From assembly GCA_003154025.1 (NCBI GenBank), contig PMCE01000563.1, forward strand, positions 1 to 14,539: 14,539 bases of DNA, read 5' to 3'. Within the stretch, counting starts at the first letter, position 1. Each line of letters starts with the position of its first letter. This DNA comes from Syntrophaceae bacterium. GTDB taxonomy: Bacteria > Desulfobacterota > SM23-61. Both the position numbers and the translations under genes were made by a program. Shown here piece by piece: positions 5,649 to 14,539 of the stretch. Under the pieces are notes generated by a model, which did no database searches, had not been told where the DNA came from, and saw only the letters and a list, made by a program, of their open reading frames with translations.

Positions 5649-6764
5649 ATGGAATTTCTAATCGATAAGGAAGAGTTTACCAGAGGTCTCTTTCGTTCTC
5701 AGAGCGTGGTAGAAAAGAAAGGAACCATGCCCATTCTTCTAAACGTCCTCATCGAGACCAAGGAAAACGGTATATCTATTACGGCCACGGACCTGGAGAT
5801 AGGAATCAAAGGGTTCTATACAGCTAATGTTAAAAAGCCCGGAAGCACGACCCTTTCGGCCAAAAAGCTCTATGAAGTGGTAAAAGAACTTCCGGAGAAG
5901 AATGTTTCTTTTCGGCTGAAGGAAAACCAGTGGGTGGAGATCAGCAGCGGCAAATCCGTTTTTAACATCATGGGGATATCCCCTGAAACCTTTCCCTCTT
6001 TTCCGACCTTCGAAGAGGAAGACTTCGTATCTCTCGAATCTTCGCTTTTAAGGGAAATGGTAGATAAAACCCTCTTCGCCGTTTCGACGGACGAGTCGAG
6101 GTACAACCTCACGGGGGTCTTCTTTAAGCGCCAGGAAACGGAGGAAGGAAAGATCCTGCGCATGGTGGCTACCGACGGATACCGTCTATCCTTGATCGAC
6201 CGGCCGATGAAGATGGAGATTCAAGGGTTGGAGAACGGAATTCTCCTGCCCAAAAAGGGTCTTTCAGAAGTTACCCGTCTCTTGGATGAAGAGGGACCGG
6301 AAGTTTGGATTAAGATGAAGAATAACAATTTCATCCTCAAGAAAGACAACGCGGTCCTCATCATGCGCCTGCTGGATGCCGAATTCCCGGACTATAAGCA
6401 GGTCATTCCGTCCCAAATCAAGAAACATATCCGCATGAAGAGGAGCCAACTGCTGGAGTCGCTGAAGCGTGTCTCCATTCTATCGAGCGAAAAAACCAAG
6501 GGAGTCAAGTTTCATTTCGCCGAGGACCTCCTGGAACTCTCCTCCTACAACCCGGACTTTGGGGAGGCCAAAGAGGAGTTTTCCGTGGACTACAAGGGTG
6601 AAGATATAACCGTTGGCTTTAATTACCGTTTCATTTTGGAAGTGCTGAGTATTCTGGGCAGCGAAGAGATTCTTTTTGAACTGGAAGATGGAGTGAGTCC
6701 GGCCATCATCCGCCCAGGGAACGACACCCAGCATACCTGTGTAGTCATGCCCATGAGAATATAG
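5649..6764 (+). CDS. dnaN: DNA polymerase III beta subunit (sliding clamp)
   Basis: DnaN dimerises into a ring that tethers DNA polymerase III to the template and serves as a platform for repair and regulatory proteins. The 371-residue length fits three clamp domains. Typical segments are SVVEKKGTMPILLNVLIETKE at the start of domain I, ATDLEIGIKG, LSAKKLYEVVKELPEKN, GVFFKRQETEEGKILRMVATDGYRLS in domain II, LMRLLDAEFPDYKQVIP at the II-III junction, and the conserved C-terminal VVMPMRI, part of the protein-binding groove. ATG 5649 is preceded by AGGGAGA at 5636-5642; an ATG four bases earlier is out of frame and stops at once. It is expressed from the promoter in oriC and followed by gyrB after 15 bases; recF, often present here, is absent. 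Confidence 0.97.
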   Translation: MEFLIDKEEFTRGLFRSQSVVEKKGTMPILLNVLIETKENGISITATDLEIGIKGFYTANVKKPGSTTLSAKKLYEVVKELPEKNVSFRLKENQWVEISSGKSVFNIMGISPETFPSFPTFEEEDFVSLESSLLREMVDKTLFAVSTDESRYNLTGVFFKRQETEEGKILRMVATDGYRLSLIDRPMKMEIQGLENGILLPKKGLSEVTRLLDEEGPEVWIKMKNNNFILKKDNAVLIMRLLDAEFPDYKQVIPSQIKKHIRMKRSQLLESLKRVSILSSEKTKGVKFHFAEDLLELSSYNPDFGEAKEEFSVDYKGEDITVGFNYRFILEVLSILGSEEILFELEDGVSPAIIRPGNDTQHTCVVMPMRI

Positions 6765-9233
<2,469 letters not shown>

Positions 9234-9316
9234 AGAAAGTATAAGGCAAAAGTTAAAAAGCCAGAGTAAGAGGAAGGGGTATTTTTGACATTTGCCTTTT
9301 GACTTGAGGAGTAAGT

Positions 9317-11821
9317 ATGTCTTCCCACCCCGGGATGAACCAACTGCCGGTCAAACTCGAAGAAGAGATGCAGAAGTCCTACATGGACTACGCCATGTCG
9401 GTCATCATCGGCCGGGCCCTGCCCGATGCGCGAGACGGGTTGAAACCCGTTCATCGGCGGGTCCTGTTTGCCATGCACGAGCTATCCAACGACTGGAACA
9501 AGCCATTCAAGAAGTCGGCGCGCATCGTCGGCGACGTGATCGGTAAATACCATCCCCACGGGGACGTGGCGGCGTACGACACCCTCGTGCGGATGGCTCA
9601 GGATTTTTCCCTCCGCTACCCTCTGGTGAACGGCCAGGGCAACTTCGGTTCCATCGACGGGGACCCGCCCGCGGCCATGCGGTATACCGAAGTGCGCATG
9701 GCCCGCCTCTCCCACGAGCTTCTGGCGGATATCGATAAGCAGACAGTGGACTTTTCCCCCAACTACGACGGTTCCCTGAACGAACCCTTGATTCTCCCGG
9801 CCAAGTTCCCCAACCTTTTGGTCAATGGGTCATCTGGAATCGCCGTCGGCATGGCCACGAACATTCCTCCCCACAACTTGAGGGAAGTGATCGATGGCAC
9901 CATCGCGGTGATCCAGAACCCGAACCTTACCGTGGAGGAATTGATCAACCTGATTCCGGGCCCCGACTTCCCCACCGGAGGATTCATCCTGGGACGGGGC
10001 GGGATCCGGGAGGCCTACCTGACGGGGAAAGGGATGGTCCAGATGCGGGCCCGCGCGCTGATCGAACGGCAGAAGCGCACCGAGCGGGAGTCCATCGTCG
10101 TCACCGAGATCCCTTACCAAGTCAACAAGGCCAGACTCTTGGAGCGGATCGCCGAGCTGGTCCAGGATAAGAGGATCGAAGGGATCGCCGACCTGAGGGA
10201 CGAGTCGGACCGGGATGGAATGAGGATGGTCATCGAGCTGAAGCGCGATGCCGTGGCCCAGGTGATTCTGAACCAGCTCTTCAAGCACACCCAGATGCAG
10301 GCCACCTTCGGGGTCATCCTCTTGGCCATCGTCCGGGGCCAGCCCCAGCTGCTGAACCTGAAGGAACTGGTGGAGCAGTTCATCCTCCACCGGAAAGAAG
10401 TGGTGACTCGACGCAGCCAGTTCGATCTGGGCAAGGCCGAAGCCCAGGCCCACATCCTGGAAGGATTGAAAATCGCCCTGGACAACCTGGATCGGGTCAT
10501 CGCCCTCATCCGCGCATCCAAGACTCCCAAGGACGCCAAAGAAGCCCTCATGGCCAAGTTCTCCTTCTCCGAAGCCCAGGCCCAGGCCATTCTGGAAATG
10601 CGCCTGCAGCGCCTGACCAACCTGGAGCGGGAGAAGATCAACGAAGAGTACGCGGAGCTGATCAAGCTCATCGCCCGGCTGAAGGAGATCCTGAGCAACG
10701 AGCGCCTGCTGCTGAACGTGATCATGGAGGAACTCCAGGATATCCGCGAGCGCTACGGAGATGACCGGCGCACGGAAATCATCGAAGAAGTCCAGGAGAT
10801 CAAGCTCGAAGACCTCATCGTGGAAGAGGACATGGTGGTCACCATCAGCCACACGGGGTACATCAAACGCAACGCCATCAGCCTGTACCGGAGCCAGAGA
10901 AGAGGCGGGCGGGGCAAGATGGGGATGACCACCAAAGAAGAGGACTTCGTCGAGCATCTCTTCATCGCCTCCACCCTCAGCTACCTCCTGTTTTTTACCG
11001 ATGCGGGGAAGGTGTACTGGCTGAAGGTCCACGAGATTCCCCAGGCCGGCCGCATGACCCGCGGCAAAGCCATCATCAATCTTCTGAACCTGTCCGGAGA
11101 GGAGAAGATCACGGCCATCCTTTCCGTGCGGGCTTTCGAAGAGGGGAAATATATATTAATGGCCACCAAACAGGGAGTTATCAAGAAGACCGACCTCATG
11201 TCCTACAGTCACCCCCGGACCGGGGGGATTATCGCCCTGACATTGGACGAGAAGGATCAACTGATTTCCGCCTGCCTGACCGACGGGACCAAAGAGGGCC
11301 TCCTGAGTTCCCGGGAAGGGAAGGCCATTCATTTTGTGGAAGACGATGTGCGCGACATGGGGCGTACGGCCCGCGGGGTGAAAGGCATTACCCTGGGGAA
11401 GAATGATTTCCTGGTCTCCATGGACATCCTCTCCCCGGGGACGGTGGGGTCTTCCATCCTTTCGGTGACCGAAAACGGATTCGGCAAACGTTCCCCCATC
11501 GAGGATTACCGCCTTCAGAGCCGTGGAGGGAAAGGGATCATTACCGTCAAGACGACGGCGCGAAACGGGAAACTGGTTGGAACCCAGCAGATCACCGATC
11601 AGGATGAAGTGATGCTCATCACCGACCGCGGAAAGATCATCCGCCTGCGGTGCAGCGAGATCCGCCTGAGCAGCCGCAACACGCAGGGGGTCAAGCTCAT
11701 CGAGTTGGAATCTGGTGAAAGGGTGATGGCCGTGGCCCGACTGGCGGAGCGGGAAGAGGAGGGGAACGGACAGGAGACGGAGCCGGCCCCTGAAGAAGCC
11801 GCCTCCGAGGAAGAGACCTGA
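9317..11821 (+). CDS. gyrA: DNA gyrase subunit A
   Basis: GyrA cuts and rejoins DNA and wraps it for supercoiling. The N-terminal winged-helix domain has [27 protein letters not shown]. The catalytic tyrosine is Y123 in MRYTEVRM, one position on from E. coli Y122. The C-terminal beta-pinwheel begins with the GyrA box QRRGGRG at 527-533, which separates gyrase from topoisomerase IV, and pinwheel blades with GKIIRLR- and [12 protein letters not shown] strands follow. The tail from about residue 810 is acidic. Total length is 834. In the quinolone-binding segment [10 protein letters not shown], the position equivalent to E. coli Ser83 is Val84, while the aspartate equivalent to Asp87 is kept. 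ATG 9317 has GAGGAG at 9306-9311. It lies 83 bases after gyrB; gpsA follows three bases after its stop. Confidence 0.97.
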   Translation: MSSHPGMNQLPVKLEEEMQKSYMDYAMSVIIGRALPDARDGLKPVHRRVLFAMHELSNDWNKPFKKSARIVGDVIGKYHPHGDVAAYDTLVRMAQDFSLRYPLVNGQGNFGSIDGDPPAAMRYTEVRMARLSHELLADIDKQTVDFSPNYDGSLNEPLILPAKFPNLLVNGSSGIAVGMATNIPPHNLREVIDGTIAVIQNPNLTVEELINLIPGPDFPTGGFILGRGGIREAYLTGKGMVQMRARALIERQKRTERESIVVTEIPYQVNKARLLERIAELVQDKRIEGIADLRDESDRDGMRMVIELKRDAVAQVILNQLFKHTQMQATFGVILLAIVRGQPQLLNLKELVEQFILHRKEVVTRRSQFDLGKAEAQAHILEGLKIALDNLDRVIALIRASKTPKDAKEALMAKFSFSEAQAQAILEMRLQRLTNLEREKINEEYAELIKLIARLKEILSNERLLLNVIMEELQDIRERYGDDRRTEIIEEVQEIKLEDLIVEEDMVVTISHTGYIKRNAISLYRSQRRGGRGKMGMTTKEEDFVEHLFIASTLSYLLFFTDAGKVYWLKVHEIPQAGRMTRGKAIINLLNLSGEEKITAILSVRAFEEGKYILMATKQGVIKKTDLMSYSHPRTGGIIALTLDEKDQLISACLTDGTKEGLLSSREGKAIHFVEDDVRDMGRTARGVKGITLGKNDFLVSMDILSPGTVGSSILSVTENGFGKRSPIEDYRLQSRGGKGIITVKTTARNGKLVGTQQITDQDEVMLITDRGKIIRLRCSEIRLSSRNTQGVKLIELESGERVMAVARLAEREEEGNGQETEPAPEEAASEEET

Positions 11822-11824
11822 TCC

Positions 11825-12868
11825 ATGAGCCGGGAGGGAGGTGGGATCGCAGTCATCGGTGCCGGCAGCTGGGGAACCACCCTCGCCAACCTCCTGGCGG
11901 AGAAGGAAGAAGCTGTAACTCTCTGGGTTTTCGAAGAGGACCTATGCCGGATCCTCGTGGAAAGGCGAGAGAATGATTTTTTCCTTCCCGGAATCCGCCT
12001 TGCCGAATCCCTCCGGTTTACTCATTCTCTGGAAGAAGCGTTAACCGGCCGCGAGGCCATCCTCTGCGCCCTCCCCTCCCATGCCATCCGGGATATTTTT
12101 CACAGGGGCAAGCCCTACCTTCGGAAGGGACTCTTAGTGATCAGTGCCACCAAGGGGCTGGAAGATGGGACCTTGCAGACCCCTTCCCAGGTTCTAAGAG
12201 AGGTCTTGGACCCTGCCCTCCAGGCGGACATGGCCTGCCTTTCCGGGCCCAGCTTTGCCAAGGAAGTATCCCGAAGGATTCCCGCTGCCGTGGCCGTGGC
12301 GGGAAGTACACCCCGAGCAGCGCAGAAAGCCCAGGACCTCCTCTTTCGCCCCTACTTCCGTGTATATACCAATCCGGATCTCTTGGGGGTGGAGCTGGGA
12401 GGGGCGGTCAAAAACGTCATGGCCATTGCCGTCGGAGCCGCGGATGGGCTGGGATTCGGCCACAGCTCCCGTGCCGCCCTGGTCACCCGGGGACTGGCGG
12501 AAATGACCCGCCTGGGGGTGAGCCTGGGGGCCTTGAGACCGACCTTTTTCGGCCTAGCCGGATTGGGAGACTTGGTTCTGACTTGCACTGGGGACCTAAG
12601 CCGGAATCGTCAGGTAGGACTGGAACTGGGAAGGGGGAGGAGCGTGAAGGAGATTCTCGGGGGAATGCGGATGGTCGCGGAAGGGGTCCGCACAGCCAAA
12701 GCTTTATGGGAATTAGCCCAAAGGCAGAAGGTGGAGATGCCGATTACCGAGAAGGTCTATCAAATCCTTTACCACGGAAAAGATCCGCGCGAGGCCGTCC
12801 ACGAATTAATGTCCCGCCACCCCCGATCGGAGCAGGAAGATCCCAGTTCAGGAATTTGTTCGATTTGA
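11825..12868 (+). CDS. gpsA: Glycerol-3-phosphate dehydrogenase [NAD(P)+]
   Basis: GpsA reduces dihydroxyacetone phosphate to sn-glycerol 3-phosphate, the backbone for phospholipid synthesis, in the cytoplasm. The N-terminal Rossmann motif is IAVIGAGSWGTTLA with GAGSWG at 12-17. SATKGLE and the SGPSFAKEV segment follow, then the catalytic-domain block ELGGAVKNVMAIAVGAADG with the conserved lysine K196, AGLGDLVLTCTG, SRNRQVG and MVAEGVRTAK. At 347 residues it is slightly longer than the usual 330-340 because of a short polar tail. ATG 11825 begins three bases after the gyrA stop, so it is probably cotranscribed and translationally coupled with gyrA; GGGAGG appears only within its own first codons, and no good separate ribosome binding site is seen. 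Metabolic linkage to gyrase is not obvious. Confidence 0.96.
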   Translation: MSREGGGIAVIGAGSWGTTLANLLAEKEEAVTLWVFEEDLCRILVERRENDFFLPGIRLAESLRFTHSLEEALTGREAILCALPSHAIRDIFHRGKPYLRKGLLVISATKGLEDGTLQTPSQVLREVLDPALQADMACLSGPSFAKEVSRRIPAAVAVAGSTPRAAQKAQDLLFRPYFRVYTNPDLLGVELGGAVKNVMAIAVGAADGLGFGHSSRAALVTRGLAEMTRLGVSLGALRPTFFGLAGLGDLVLTCTGDLSRNRQVGLELGRGRSVKEILGGMRMVAEGVRTAKALWELAQRQKVEMPITEKVYQILYHGKDPREAVHELMSRHPRSEQEDPSSGICSI

Positions 12869-12899
12869 TCTCATTCCACCGGGGTCAAGAAAGAGTCAT

Positions 12900-13556
12900 C
12901 TATTTCATCGCCGGAGGAGAAGCCGGGGGGAGGCTCTCCAGCAATCGATCGGCGAGCTTCCGCTCATAGGTTTGCGCAGAATCGCTGGAAGCCCTTATGG
13001 TCCCTTCAGACATCCATAACAGTTCTCCCTTATTTGACTCGAACAGGCGCAAAATCAGACGGATCTCCGAACTTCCACGGAAAAAAGAGGGAAGGAGCAT
13101 TTCGCTGAAGGAAAAGGATTCTGAACGCCAAGTCTCAAAGGATTCACTTCCCAGGCGAGATTTCTGTACTCGGTAAGCTGGAAGAGTTCCGATCATCAGA
13201 AGCTTGGCCTTTAACCGCTCTCCCAACTTCATCCGAGAATCCTGGTCAGAAATGAGGAGCTGGGGGGTCAGCTTCATTTCTTCGAGGGCCTGGGAGACCT
13301 CGGCCGCTTCCACCAGGGTGTAACCCTTTTTTTTGAGGGAATCCCGGATTAAAGGATAGAGACTGGAACCCGAAGCGGGCTGGCCGGCGGCCGCTTGGAC
13401 CGGGAGAAGGGCCACCGGTTGATATTCCTTCGGAGCAATCTTAAGGGATACCGTTGGCTCCAAGGTTACCCGATAGAAACACGCCCAAGACGAGCCCAAA
13501 AGGAGAAAGGTCAGGAGCAAAAAGAGGTATGGTTTCTGCCCGGCAGGTCTATTCAA
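12900..13556 (-). CDS. Small outer-membrane-type lipoprotein, function unknown
   Basis: The predicted 218-residue product starts with a short basic segment, a hydrophobic run LFLLLTFLLLG (residues 11-21) and a lipobox-like SSWAC with cysteine 26, so it is probably an exported lipoprotein. TTG 13556 is chosen because GGGAG lies seven bases upstream and it places the signal peptide correctly. The frame stays open to 13673, but that longer version would overlap the divergent zinc-ribbon gene and lacks a sensible N-terminus. The mature part has VALLPVQAAAG, SLYPLIRDSLKKKGYTLVEA, a KLGERLKAKLLMIGTLPAY block and EIRLILRLFESNKGELLWMSEG. This strand-helix pattern is like the CsgG/LpoB/GNA1162-type lipoprotein fold, but I cannot name a family. 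It converges on gpsA with a 31-base gap and shows no visible terminator. Confidence 0.75.
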   Translation of the reverse strand: MNRPAGQKPYLFLLLTFLLLGSSWACFYRVTLEPTVSLKIAPKEYQPVALLPVQAAAGQPASGSSLYPLIRDSLKKKGYTLVEAAEVSQALEEMKLTPQLLISDQDSRMKLGERLKAKLLMIGTLPAYRVQKSRLGSESFETWRSESFSFSEMLLPSFFRGSSEIRLILRLFESNKGELLWMSEGTIRASSDSAQTYERKLADRLLESLPPASPPAMK

Positions 13557-13560
13557 GGGC

Positions 13561-13589
13561 TTGCTCCCAGGGAAAAATTTCGATAGAAT
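13561..13589 (+). promoter_or_regulatory. Candidate promoter of the fmdB-type gene
   Basis: TTGCTC (13561-13566) and TAGAAT (13584-13589, 5/6) are spaced by exactly 17 bases, 76 bases before the ATG at 13666. The -35 hexamer is identical to that of the rpsF promoter. It begins five bases upstream of the divergent lipoprotein's TTG start and overlaps that gene's ribosome binding site, so the two genes may interfere. Inferred by eye. Confidence 0.45.
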
Positions 13590-13665
13590 GATAAAAACCC
13601 CTCTGTGCCCAGTAATTATTAGACCCCACATCGGGGATCCTGTCAAGGGAGAGAAGAGAGTCCAC

Positions 13666-14028
13666 ATGCCCATCTATGAGTACCTTTGCCAGGATTGCGG
13701 AAAAATTTCCAGTTATATCGTCCTGAATATCCGTGATCCCTATCACCCCCAGTGCAAGCGCTGCCAGAGCGGCAAGATGACCAAGCTTATCTCCCGGGTG
13801 GCCCGGGTTCGCTCCGAGGAGAGCCGTTTGGAGTCTCTGGCCGACCCCGCGAAGCTCGGGGACCTCGACGAGAAAGATCCGGCAAGCATGGCCCGCTGGA
13901 TGAAGCGCATGGGAAAAGAGATGGGGGAAGACGTGGGGGAGGACGTGGATTCCGTGGTCGATCAGGCCATGGAAGAAGAAATGGCAGGTCGGGGGGAGGA
14001 ATCGGGAGGAAAGGACGAGGAGCTCTAA
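13666..14028 (+). CDS. FmdB-type zinc-ribbon protein
   Basis: This 120-residue protein begins MPIYEYLCQDCGK and has two CxxC pairs, C8/C11 and C30/C33 (CKRC), the FmdB/CxxC_CxxC_SSSS zinc-ribbon pattern. Members are named after FmdB, a putative regulator of formamide/amide metabolism in Methylophilus, but most are uncharacterised and no amidase gene is near, so the name says little about role. After the ribbon, a basic KMTKLISRVARVRS segment is followed by an acidic, methionine-rich tail (DPASMARWMKRMGKEMGEDVG and on) that ends in EEL. ATG 13666 fits the family N-terminus; GGGAGAGAAGAGAG lies just upstream. An in-frame extension to 13561 is not needed. The stop at 14026-14028 is followed in the same frame by a hydrolase-like tail. 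Confidence 0.88.
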   Translation: MPIYEYLCQDCGKISSYIVLNIRDPYHPQCKRCQSGKMTKLISRVARVRSEESRLESLADPAKLGDLDEKDPASMARWMKRMGKEMGEDVGEDVDSVVDQAMEEEMAGRGEESGGKDEEL

Positions 14029-14127
14029 AAACAAGCACGAAAGGCCAACCACATGTGCAACCTGGAGAACCCGGAAGCCTTTAACCAGACGGTTCTTTCT
14101 TTCCTGAAGGGATTGGAGAGGACTTAA
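14029..14127 (+). pseudogene. Remnant of an alpha/beta hydrolase C-terminus
   Basis: Directly after the FmdB-type stop and in the same frame, 32 codons run to a TAA at 14125-14127. They contain HMCNLENPEAFNQTVLSFL, which matches the C-terminal signature of alpha/beta hydrolases: catalytic histidine, then a LExPExFN segment, then a helix ending in FL. No hydrolase core, nucleophile elbow or lid is encoded upstream, since those bases encode the zinc-ribbon protein. The likely reading is that a hydrolase gene was deleted and only its 3' end was left behind. A 24-codon ORF from ATG 14053 with a weak GAAAGG could still be translated. The match is from memory of the family pattern. Confidence 0.6.
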
Positions 14128-14139
14128 GAAAGAGGAAAT

Positions 14140-14409
14140 ATGCCCATTTCCGGAAACCCGAAAAAGCTAGCCCAGGACGTGGCGAATGGATTTCAGCAGT
14201 TCAGCCAGGCCTCCCTTCGCCAGTATACGGTGGAGGATTTAAGAGTCATCCTTTTCAATCTTAATTTCGTTCTCCGGGAGATCCGGGGCAAACAAGTCCG
14301 TCTGGAGGACATCGAAGCCCTCAAGGATAAGAACAACAAAACCCGCCGGATCATCCAGGCCGTCAACATCATCCAATCCTTTGCCACCCTCAAGGGCATA
14401 AAAATCTGA
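14140..14409 (+). CDS. Hypothetical 89-residue helical protein
   Basis: I do not recognise a family. The ATG at 14140 has GAGG at 14131-14134 and follows the hydrolase-like remnant after 12 bases, so it may share the fmdB-type transcript. The protein is soluble, with no signal peptide or membrane segment and no cysteines. It looks almost entirely helical: QDVANGFQQFSQASLRQY, TVEDLRVILFNLNFVLREI, LEDIEALKDKNNKTRRI, then IQAVNIIQSFATLKGIKI, with alternating hydrophobic positions suggesting a small helical bundle or dimer. Codon use resembles the neighbours, which argues that it is a real gene. The basic patch KDKNNKTRR could contact nucleic acid, but this is speculation. Confidence 0.7.
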   Translation: MPISGNPKKLAQDVANGFQQFSQASLRQYTVEDLRVILFNLNFVLREIRGKQVRLEDIEALKDKNNKTRRIIQAVNIIQSFATLKGIKI

Positions 14410-14440
14410 ATTCAGGCCGAATCCCCTCCTTTCTCGTATT

Positions 14441-14476
14441 TCCTACCTTGACAGTAGGAATAATAGTGATTATTTT
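14441..14476 (+). promoter_or_regulatory. Promoter with operator-like inverted repeat around its -35 box
   Basis: TTGACA (14448-14453, perfect -35) and TATTTT (14471-14476, 4/6) are spaced by 17 bases. The -35 lies in the seven-base centre of an exact inverted repeat, TTCCTAC (14440-14446) and GTAGGAA (14454-14460). A dimeric repressor bound there would block RNA polymerase. The promoter points rightwards out of the window towards the ribosome binding site at 14526-14533. The repeat and hexamers are seen; the regulator is unknown. Confidence 0.55.
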
Positions 14477-14525
14477 TACTTCGAAAAAACTGGTAGTTGG
14501 CCAAGAGATCTTGTTTTTGGTTTGA

Positions 14526-14533
14526 AAGGAGGG
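14526..14533 (+). promoter_or_regulatory. Strong ribosome binding site at the window edge
   Basis: AAGGAGGG ends six bases before the window does. The ATG at 14534 touches it and is too close to be used, so the start codon of the next gene probably lies just past base 14539. It is preceded by the promoter at 14448-14476 and a leader of about 45 bases. Confidence 0.6.
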
Positions 14534-14539
14534 ATGACA

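Noticed and set aside
9285..9313. Possible gyrA promoter from a perfect TTGACA at 9285
   Set aside because: No -10-like hexamer occurs at 16-18 bases; that position is the gyrA ribosome binding site. A short AAGGCAAA/TTTGCCTT inverted repeat in the same gap is probably chance.
9830..11032. 400-codon open frame on the minus strand inside gyrA
   Set aside because: It is fully antisense to the conserved GyrA coding sequence, is rich in residues expected from reverse-complemented GC-rich codons (Asp, Gln, His, Leu) and shows no recognisable domain.
12583..12969. 128-codon plus-strand frame running past the gpsA end
   Set aside because: Most of it is an out-of-frame shadow of gpsA with low-complexity Gly/Arg composition; the remainder is antisense to the lipoprotein gene.
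13557..13673. 39-codon N-terminal extension of the lipoprotein
   Set aside because: It would bury the signal peptide, has no good ribosome binding site and overlaps the divergent zinc-ribbon gene start.
14502..14518. CAAGA-GA-TCTTG followed by five T as a terminator
   Set aside because: A two-base loop cannot form in RNA, and the remaining three-pair stem is too weak; it lies in the leader of the next gene.

Overview
The window is a bacterial chromosome segment that very probably carries the replication origin. It is moderately GC-rich overall, with a sharp AT-rich dip between dnaA and dnaN. The organism looks like a Gram-negative, probably a deltaproteobacterial (Desulfobacterota-like) lineage. 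The reasons are the long proteobacterial-type GyrB (817 aa with an insert in its C-terminal half), a probable outer-membrane lipoprotein, the acidic FmdB-type zinc-ribbon protein, and the order dnaA-dnaN-gyrB-gyrA-gpsA with no recF. This placement is an inference; nothing in the window fixes the genus.

Layout. 1-1182: 3' part of moeA (molybdenum cofactor insertion), cut by the window edge. 1183-1350: promoter and leader of a ribosomal operon. 1351-3985: rpsF-rpsR-rplI-dnaB, giving S6, S18, L9 and the replicative helicase, with a perfect 12-bp stem-loop between rpsR and rplI. 3986-4090: dnaA upstream region with two inverted DnaA boxes. 4091-5425: dnaA. 5426-5648: AT-rich oriC candidate with degenerate DnaA boxes, a near-consensus dnaN promoter, five perfect DnaA-trios and an AT-rich palindromic unwinding region. 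5649-11821: dnaN, gyrB, gyrA. 11825-12868: gpsA, three bases after gyrA. 12900-13556 (minus strand): a small lipoprotein converging on gpsA. 13666-14028: an FmdB-type zinc-ribbon protein, divergent from the lipoprotein. 14029-14127: what looks like the decayed C-terminal tail of an alpha/beta hydrolase. 14140-14409: an unrecognised 89-aa helical protein. 14410-14539: a promoter whose -35 box sits in an inverted repeat, then a strong ribosome binding site at the very edge, implying another gene just outside.

How it fits together. Initiator (DnaA), helicase (DnaB), sliding clamp (DnaN) and both gyrase subunits lie within about 9.2 kb around the origin. Initiation, helicase loading, clamp supply and supercoiling control are therefore encoded in one neighbourhood, next to a ribosomal operon. 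I see no CRISPR array, insertion sequence, tRNA, rRNA or phage gene. Apart from the coding genes, the most notable content is regulatory: the origin architecture, the S6:S18-type leader candidate, the intercistronic hairpin and the operator-like repeat at the right edge. No stretch longer than 300 bases lacks a gene.
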